From Streptomyces umbrinus (GTDB taxonomy: Bacteria; Actinomycetota; Actinomycetes; Streptomycetales; Streptomycetaceae), in the NCBI RefSeq assembly GCF_030817415.1, contig NZ_JAUSZI010000002.1, positions 7,378,001 to 7,442,000 on the forward strand: a stretch of 64,000 bases of DNA. Direction: 5' to 3'. Made by a program: the position numbers and the translations under genes. A model generated the notes under the pieces. It worked only from the letters and a program-made list of their open reading frames with translations, was not told the origin of the DNA and ran no database searches. Shown here in pieces: positions 59,220 to 64,000 of this stretch. Numbering within the stretch: the stretch's first letter is position 1; every line of letters begins with the position of its first letter.

Positions 59220-59258
59220 CGCGCCGGCCCCGGACCACAGGGGTCCGGGGCCGGCGCG
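59220..59258 (-). terminator. adpA terminator, 17-bp perfect stem with U-tract
   Basis: Positions 59220-59236 pair with 59242-59258 around ACAGG. Reading on the minus strand (adpA), the stem is followed by GGTTTTTGTC, an intrinsic terminator with a real T-run. A short tandem repeat GGTACCGATGAC lies just beyond (59186-59211). Confidence 0.93.
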
Positions 59259-59280
59259 CAGCGCCATGACACGGCCGCGG

Positions 59281-60510
59281 CTAGGGCGCGCTCCGCTGCC
59301 CGGGCAGGCTCGCCCGGCCTCCCGCGTACATCTCCGCGCCGGCCCGTCCCTCCGTGGAGAGGGACGACGTCGCCGGACCGACCGCGTGCGCGGCCGCCGT
59401 ACGCCGGGTCTGCAGCGGCACGGGTGCCTCCTGCTGCACCGGTGGCGGTGGCGGCGCGCCGGAACCGCCCGAGTCCGACTGCTTCTCGCCCTGCGGACGG
59501 CGGGCCCGGTACGCGGCCCGGTACGCGGCGGGGGACGAGCCGAGCTGCCGGCGGAAATGGCCGCGCAGGGCCACCGGGGAGCGGAAGCCGCAACGGCCCG
59601 CCACCTCGTCCACCGAGTAGTCGGACGTCTCCAGGAGCCGCTGCGCCTGGAGCACCCGCTGCGTGATCAGCCACTGCAGGGGAGCGCTCCCGGTGAGCGA
59701 GCGGAACCGGCGGTCGAACGTACGCCTGCTCATGTACGCGCGTGCCGCCAGCGTCTCCACGTCGAACTGTTCGTGGAGGTGCTCCAGCGCCCAGGCGACG
59801 ACCTCCGCGAGCGGGTCGGCGCCGATCTCCTCTGGTAAAGACCGATCGAGATAGCGCTCCTGACCGCCACTGCGCCGGGGCGGGACCACCAGACGGCGGG
59901 CCAGTGCTCCGGCTGCTTCGTTTCCGTGGTCCGTCCGCACTATGTGCAGACAGAGGTCGATCCCGGCCGCCGTGCCCGCCGACGTCAGTACGTCGCCGTC
60001 GTCCACGAACAGCTCGCGGGGATCGACGTGCACCGACGGATAGCGCTTGGCCAGCGTCGGCGCGTACATCCAGTGTGTCGTCGCGGGACGGCCGTCCAGC
60101 AGTCCGGCCGCCGCGAGTACGAAGGCGCCGGTGCACAGCCCGACTATGCGGGCACCCTCCTCATGGGCCCGGCGCAGTGCGTCGAGCGCCTCCTCCGGTG
60201 GCGGTGAGGTGATCGACCGCCAGGCCGGCACGACGACCGTGCCTGCCCGGGAGATCGCCTCCAGCCCATTGGGCGCGGTGAGTTCCAGGCCTCCTGTGGT
60301 CCGCAGTGGGCCTTCCTCGCCGGCGCACACCAGTAGTCGGTAGCGCGGCACGCCGGCGTCCTGGCGGTCAATCCCGAACACCGAAAGCGGTATGGAACTC
60401 TCGAAGATGGGGCCGCCGCTGAACAGCAGCACCGCGACGATCTCCTTGCGGCGTCGCCCGGAAAGTTTCCGGGCCGCGGCTTCCGGCGCGGCAGTGGAGT
60501 CGTGGCTCAT
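59281..60510 (-). CDS. adpA: AdpA, AraC-family central developmental regulator
   Basis: A 409-residue transcription factor. The N-terminal half (about 20-205) is a DJ-1/PfpI-like dimerisation domain (IVGLCTGAFVLAAAG, THWMYAPTLAKRYP). The AraC-type DNA-binding domain (about 230-330) has two HTHs: VETLAARAYMSRRTFDRRFR and VDEVAGRCGFRSPVALRGHF. The C-terminal 80 residues are disordered, with Pro-rich runs. An in-frame TTA codon, Leu225, lies between the domains, making translation depend on the bldA tRNA as in other Streptomyces adpA genes. AdpA activates aerial development and secondary metabolism genes and is itself repressed. ATG 60510. Confidence 0.97.
   Translation of the reverse strand: MSHDSTAAPEAAARKLSGRRRKEIVAVLLFSGGPIFESSIPLSVFGIDRQDAGVPRYRLLVCAGEEGPLRTTGGLELTAPNGLEAISRAGTVVVPAWRSITSPPPEEALDALRRAHEEGARIVGLCTGAFVLAAAGLLDGRPATTHWMYAPTLAKRYPSVHVDPRELFVDDGDVLTSAGTAAGIDLCLHIVRTDHGNEAAGALARRLVVPPRRSGGQERYLDRSLPEEIGADPLAEVVAWALEHLHEQFDVETLAARAYMSRRTFDRRFRSLTGSAPLQWLITQRVLQAQRLLETSDYSVDEVAGRCGFRSPVALRGHFRRQLGSSPAAYRAAYRARRPQGEKQSDSGGSGAPPPPPVQQEAPVPLQTRRTAAAHAVGPATSSLSTEGRAGAEMYAGGRASLPGQRSAP
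59836..59838 (-). promoter_or_regulatory. TTA leucine codon in adpA (bldA-dependent)
   Basis: Plus-strand TAA reads TTA on the minus strand, codon 225 in the linker RSLPEE. I saw no other in-frame TTA in any coding sequence of the window. Confidence 0.95.
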
Positions 60511-60887
60511 ACTGCTAAGCCCCCCTCGGTGGTCGCGGCTCCTCGGTTGTGTCGCTCCTGCACGTTTCCCCTCGGTCCTGCACGAGTCCCCCGCCGTAAG
60601 ACGTCAAGATCGAATCTACTGTGTCCCGTGGTGCCGAGGTGGCCAGTTCAGCACTCGGCAGATTGTCGACATGGCAACTTGGCGTGAAGCATTCGATCAC
60701 GAAGCGTTGCACTCGTGGGCCGTACAGGGAAGTGCGCCTGGCCCGCGTGGCCGGTCCCAGTAGGGTGCGGGCACCCTACTGGACCCTTTCAGTGCAGGTC
60801 GAACGGGGGTTGGGGGCCTGGTCGGCCAAGGGGTGCGCGGTGTCCAGAAGTTGGCTGAAAAGCAACGGGCTCGTGCGCGGAAACCGG
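60511..60887. other. adpA upstream region
   Basis: 377 bp containing the adpA promoter and leader. It has partly repeated elements, TCCTGCACG at 60556-60564 and 60577-60585, each preceded by CCTCGG. No confident -10/-35 assignment and no convincing ArpA-like or BldD box by eye. Confidence 0.5.
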
Positions 60888-61277
60888 TCAGTCAACCGGC
60901 GTATTTCCACCGGCATGCCGACCGCCCCGGTGCGCTCCCGCGCCGACCCTGCCGCGGGGCACATGATGCGGCGCCGGGTCCTCGACGCGGGGCGCGCGTT
61001 GCGGTGCCGGCTCCTCCGTGCGCAGCCGTGCCGCGCCACGCTCGGACCGGCGCAGCAGCACCCGGCATGCCCCCGTCACCGCGGCCAGACCGAGGGCCGC
61101 GCCGGCGGCGCCCGCCAGAGAGGTCCCGTACCCGACGAGGACGACCGGAACCAGGACGCAGCTGAAGGCCGCCCAGCGGACCACGTCGCTCACCGTGTCC
61201 TGGGTGGCGGCGGAGCGGGCGGCGGGTGTCCTGGAGCTGGAGGGGGGCTGGGGCGCGGTCGAGGGTTGTCCGGACAC
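60888..61277 (-). CDS. Small membrane protein of unknown function
   Basis: A 129-residue protein with two adjacent hydrophobic segments (about 36-56 and 58-75: FSCVLVPVVLVGYGTSLAGAAG, LGLAAVTGACRVLLRRS) and hydrophilic, basic ends. It is the conserved small membrane protein seen between adpA and the stress-protein genes in some streptomycetes. No catalytic motif. ATG 61277; no strong ribosome site. Confidence 0.6.
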   Translation of the reverse strand: MSGQPSTAPQPPSSSRTPAARSAATQDTVSDVVRWAAFSCVLVPVVLVGYGTSLAGAAGAALGLAAVTGACRVLLRRSERGAARLRTEEPAPQRAPRVEDPAPHHVPRGRVGAGAHRGGRHAGGNTPVD

Positions 61278-61747
61278 GGTGGGGCTCCCTGGGGCGGTGG
61301 CTTACAGGGGTTCAACGCGGGTTCGACCCGGCGGTCACGGGGAGTATCCCGGGGGTGCCCCGGGAAACTCTGGATGCCGCGTCGGGGTCCGTGCGTTGTC
61401 TGCGGGTGCGTGGGGGCTGGTCGCGCAGTTCCCCGCGCCCCTGAAGGGGCGCCCCCGTCCCCGCGCTCTGAAAGGGCGCCCCAGGCCACCTGGCACCCAG
61501 AACCCCTGCCCGGGGGCTTCCTGCCTGGGTGAACGCTGTGCAAACCGCCTGTACGGGGCAGCAACCATTGCGTTACGGGCGTTCTCTCGTGCATGCTCCC
61601 TGGAACCCTCCCGCGGCGAGAGCGGGATCTGGGCAGAGGAGGCGTGCCGCCGTACCCTTGGGGGTATGGGGTTGGGAAGATGATTCCCGGACACAGCTCC
61701 GTAGCACCTGTCGTCCCACCCACGAGGATCCGAACGCCGAGACACTC
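61278..61747. other. Spacer with one repeat copy, upstream of the usp gene
   Basis: 470 bp holding the repeat at 61419-61442 and a partial second element (AAGGGGCGCCCCC, AAAGGGCGCCCC) at 61443-61484 with inverted arms, probably a terminator-like hairpin. No tRNA or small coding frame was found. Confidence 0.6.
61419..61442 (+). repeat. Palindromic repeat copy
   Basis: Full core at 61423-61442 with the usual GGGGGCTGGTC flank. Confidence 0.9.
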
Positions 61748-62272
61748 ATGGCCGGTCACGAATTCGAACCCGCGGACCGCAAGCGCCCCGTCGCCGATCC
61801 CACGGCGGCCGAGCCCTTGGCGGCGGAAGAACCACGTCAGTCCTGCGATCCCGCCTTCAAGCACGGCGTCGTCGTCGGCTTCGACGGATCGACGTCCAGC
61901 GAGCGCGCCCTCGCGTACGCGATCGGCATGGCCTGCCGCTCGGGCTCGGGCCTGATCATCGTCCACGTCGCCAACCGGCTGCCCACCACGGTGTGGGCGG
62001 GCTGCGAGCCCCCGGTCTTCGTCGATGTCCCCGATCACCGCACCGAGGTGCTCGGGCTCGAACTCGCCTGCGCGGAGTATCTGGCCGAGGTCCCCTGGAT
62101 CCTCGTCGAGCGCGGCGGGGACATCTGCCACGAACTCGAAGAGGTGGGGCGGGAGTACGAGGCGGACGCGATCGTCGTCGGATCGACCCACGGCATCGTC
62201 GGACGCATCTTCGGCTCCGTCGCCGGCCGGCTCGCGAAGCGTGCGCAGCGCCCGGTGGTCGTCATCCCCTGA
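61748..62272 (+). CDS. Universal stress protein (UspA) family
   Basis: A 174-residue single-domain Usp. The first 30 residues are a disordered extension. The nucleotide-binding elements are VVVGFDGSTSSERALAYAI and the C-terminal ADAIVVGSTHGIVGRIFGSVAGRL, of the G-x2-G-x9-G(S/T) type, so ATP binding is likely. ATG 61748; an upstream ATG at 61529 would add unrelated sequence. It probably acts in stress physiology; partner unknown. Confidence 0.9.
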   Translation: MAGHEFEPADRKRPVADPTAAEPLAAEEPRQSCDPAFKHGVVVGFDGSTSSERALAYAIGMACRSGSGLIIVHVANRLPTTVWAGCEPPVFVDVPDHRTEVLGLELACAEYLAEVPWILVERGGDICHELEEVGREYEADAIVVGSTHGIVGRIFGSVAGRLAKRAQRPVVVIP

Positions 62273-62420
62273 TCGGCCTCCGGCCGCTCCCCGACCGACC
62301 GCTGATCGCCCATGTTTCGACCCCTGTTCGAACGCCTTCGGTGTTGCCGTTTCGCAACTCGGCGTTGTCCCAGGTGAGATGAGCCGCGGGTGAGGTCAAC
62401 TTCCTTTACGTGTCGGGTAA

Positions 62421-62438
62421 ATCTACTCACGCGTAGAT
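62421..62438 (+). promoter_or_regulatory. Inverted repeat upstream of the acetate-transporter family gene
   Basis: ATCTACTCACGCGTAGAT is a 6-bp inverted repeat with a six-base spacer, in an AT-rich stretch 70 bp before the start of the GPR1/FUN34/YaaH gene. It could be an operator. Confidence 0.5.
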
Positions 62439-62507
62439 GTGTTTGTGCGCTTGTGAAGGGCATATACCGGTCACCGCACAACAGCACATGCACGAAGGGA
62501 GCCCGCC

Positions 62508-63077
62508 GTGGACAATGACGTCTCCGCGGGAAGCACCACCTGGACCCTCGGCCATCTCGCACTCGGACTCACCCTGCTGGCCTTCGGCCTCGGTCACACC
62601 GAAGTGATCGACGGTGTCACGGCAGCCGATTCCGTCTCTCTCGCCACCTACGTCGGTGGCATCGCACTCTTCGTCGCCGGCCTCATGGCCTTCCGCGACC
62701 GCGACACGTTCACGGGTACGGCCTTTGCCGGGCTCGGGGCGTTCTGGTTCACCTGGGGTGTCGGTGCCGACACGCAGGTCTCCGACAACGCGGCGGGGCT
62801 GTTCCTGCTGCTCTTCGCGCTCGTCGCGCTGAGTCTGACGCTGGGGGCGTCCGCCTCGGCCCCGCTCACCAGGGGTGCGTACGGGTTGCTCTTCGTGGCG
62901 ATGGTGTTGCTCGCCGTGGCGCAGTTCGGTGACTCCGCGGCGCTTGCGAAGGTGGGCGGGTGGTTCGCGGTCGTCGGCGGGCTGGCCGCCTGGTATGCCG
63001 CGACTGCGGCGCTGGCTCACTGGCCTACGGCCATGCCGCGTCGTGCTGCCGGCCGGGGCGTGACGGCAACCGGCTAA
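62508..63077 (+). CDS. GPR1/FUN34/YaaH family acetate transporter-like protein
   Basis: A 189-residue membrane protein with six predicted helices. The family pattern is a short soluble start, TLGHLALGLTLLAFGLGHT, 'YVGGIALFVAGLMAFRDRDTF' (partial), 'TAFAGLGAFWFTWGV', and a periodic helix series through 'AQFGDSAALAKVGGWFAVVGGLAAWYAA' (partial). Members such as SatP move acetate or succinate; the typical N-terminal NPAPLGL-like motif is not obvious here, so substrate is uncertain. GTG 62508 with AAGGGAG upstream. Confidence 0.87.
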   Translation: MDNDVSAGSTTWTLGHLALGLTLLAFGLGHTEVIDGVTAADSVSLATYVGGIALFVAGLMAFRDRDTFTGTAFAGLGAFWFTWGVGADTQVSDNAAGLFLLLFALVALSLTLGASASAPLTRGAYGLLFVAMVLLAVAQFGDSAALAKVGGWFAVVGGLAAWYAATAALAHWPTAMPRRAAGRGVTATG

Positions 63078-63115
63078 TTGGCAGCCTGCCGGGGTTTTGG
63101 GCGGCCCCGGCCCGT

Positions 63116-63158
63116 GGACGGACCCCCGTGTTCTGGTGGCAACACGGCGGGTCCGTCC
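63116..63158 (+). terminator. Terminator of the acetate-transporter family gene
   Basis: GGACGGACCC (63116-63125) pairs with GGGTCCGTCC (63149-63158), with inner arms CGTGTT/AACACG; TCTTGTTC follows. Confidence 0.85.
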
Positions 63159-63189
63159 TCTTGTTCGGCCCCTGCGGGTCGTGGGGGCT

Positions 63190-63213
63190 GGTCGCGCAGT
63201 TCCCCGCGCCCCT
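63190..63213 (+). repeat. Palindromic repeat copy
   Basis: Full core at 63194-63213, between the transporter gene and glmS. Confidence 0.9.
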
Positions 63214-63236
63214 TACGGGGGCGCGCCGCGGCGGGG

Positions 63237-64000
63237 CTACTCCACCGTGACCGACTTCGCCAGGTTCCTCGGCTTGTCGATGTCCCTGCCCAGGGCCAAG
63301 GCCGTGTGGTAGGCGAGGAGTTGGAGGGGGATGCCCATCAGGATGGGGTCCAGTTCGTCCTCGTTCTTCGGGACGACGATGGTCTGGTCGGCCTTCTCCT
63401 GGCACTCGTGGGCCACGGCGAGGATCTTGCCGCTGCGGGCCTTGATCTCCTCCAGGGCCGCGCGGTTCTTCTCCAGCAGGTCGTCGTTCGGGACGATCGC
63501 GACCGTCGGCAGCGCGGGCTCGATCAGCGCGAGCGGGCCGTGCTTCAACTCCGAGGCGGGGTAGGCCTCGGCGTGGATGTACGAGACCTCCTTGAGCTTC
63601 AGCGAGGCCTCGCGGGCCACCGGATAGCCGCGGACCCGGCCGATGAAGAGCATCGAGCGCGCCTCGGCGTACTGCTCGGCGAGCTTCTTGATCTCATCCT
63701 CCTGGTCGAGGATCTCCGTGATCTGGCCGGGCAGCCTGCGCAGGCCCTCGATGATCCGCTTGCCGTCGGAGACCGACAGGTCACGGGTGCGGCCCAGGTG
63801 CAGCGCCAGCAGCGCGAAGGCGACCGTGGTGTTGGTGAAGCACTTGGTGGAGACGACACAGACCTCGGGGCCCGCGTGCACGTACATGCCGCCGTCGGCC
63901 TCGCGGGCGATGGCCGAACCGACCACGTTCACGATGCCCAGGACCCGCGCGCCCTTGCGCTTCAGCTCCTGCACGGCGGCCAGCACGTCGTACGTCTCAC
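63237..64000 (-). CDS. glmS: Glucosamine-6-phosphate synthase (isomerising), C-terminal part
   Basis: The 3' end of a glutamine-fructose-6-phosphate aminotransferase gene cut by the window edge; about 254 C-terminal residues are visible. They hold the second half of the first SIS domain (ETYDVLAAVQELKRKGARVL, NVVGSAIAREADGGMYVHAG), the second SIS domain (SMLFIGRVRGYPVAREASLK, SYIHAEAYPASELKHGPLAL) and the C-terminal tail ending DKPRNLAKSVTVE. This converts fructose 6-phosphate to glucosamine 6-phosphate for cell-wall precursors. In S. coelicolor the copy at this place is glmS2. Its promoter lies outside the window. Confidence 0.95.
   Translation of the reverse strand, partial: ETYDVLAAVQELKRKGARVLGIVNVVGSAIAREADGGMYVHAGPEVCVVSTKCFTNTTVAFALLALHLGRTRDLSVSDGKRIIEGLRRLPGQITEILDQEDEIKKLAEQYAEARSMLFIGRVRGYPVAREASLKLKEVSYIHAEAYPASELKHGPLALIEPALPTVAIVPNDDLLEKNRAALEEIKARSGKILAVAHECQEKADQTIVVPKNEDELDPILMGIPLQLLAYHTALALGRDIDKPRNLAKSVTVE

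Noticed and set aside
1..64000. CRISPR array, prophage, IS element or rRNA operon
   Set aside because: No regularly spaced direct repeats with unique spacers, integrase, transposase or rRNA sequence were seen; the Cas4-like nuclease has no cas1/cas2 neighbours.

Overview
The window is a high-GC actinobacterial chromosome segment, almost certainly Streptomyces. Coding density and third-position GC are very high, GTG starts are common, and the markers are streptomycete: adpA with an in-frame TTA codon, cslA-glxA-cslZ, a BldD-network type GGDEF/EAL protein, cebR-cebEFG-bglC, class F sortase and SPFH/ANTAR/DUF3592 proteins. From memory, gene order matches the S. coelicolor region from about SCO2840 down to glmS2 (SCO2789). 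No prophage, IS element, CRISPR array or rRNA operon was seen.

Layout. (1) 1-7.2 kb: UPF0303 protein, Gfo/Idh oxidoreductase with a divergent ROK regulator, an LAxTG cell-wall protein, a HAD-IIA phosphatase, a secreted K/Q-rich protein with its class F sortase, and a frameshifted GAF-ANTAR gene. (2) 7.3-18.1 kb: cell-surface glycan locus, with cslZ (GH6) convergent to glxA and cslA, then a FadR-type regulator, tRNA-Lys, a secreted NlpC-like/peptidoglycan-binding protein, an SPFH protein, a kinase, and the AA10 LPMO lpmP behind a DasR-type operator. (3) 18-31.4 kb: acyl-CoA synthetase, IclR regulator, an Ehu-type polar amino acid/ectoine ABC importer, DUF3830, amidase, D-2-hydroxyacid dehydrogenase and two EutA-like isomerase/racemase paralogues, which together look like a catabolic island for a small amide or ectoine-like solute; then an LLM flavin monooxygenase. 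(4) 31.4-36.9 kb: PAS-GGDEF-EAL protein, M6-type protease, third tRNA-Lys, primase/polymerase-like protein. (5) 37-42.2 kb: a Cas4/AddB-like Fe-S nuclease, a 558-aa unknown and an SF1 helicase in one operon, overlapping a PAP2 gene; this is the strongest candidate for an undescribed system. (6) 42.4-50.8 kb: housekeeping and regulatory genes, a two-component system and a CBM2-GH18 chitinase. (7) 51-57.4 kb: cebEFG-bglC and cebR with two CebR palindromes. (8) 57.4-64 kb: tRNA-His, orn, adpA, a small membrane protein, universal stress protein, acetate-transporter family protein and the 3' end of glmS.

Themes: polysaccharide turnover and sensing (cellulose-like glycan synthesis at hyphal tips, LPMO, chitinase, cello-oligosaccharide uptake, glucosamine synthesis) sits beside developmental control (adpA, c-di-GMP enzyme). 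Intergenic spaces carry at least nine loci of one palindromic repeat (core GCGCAGTTCCCCGCGCCCCT), and three identical tRNA-Lys(CTT) genes lie within 22 kb.
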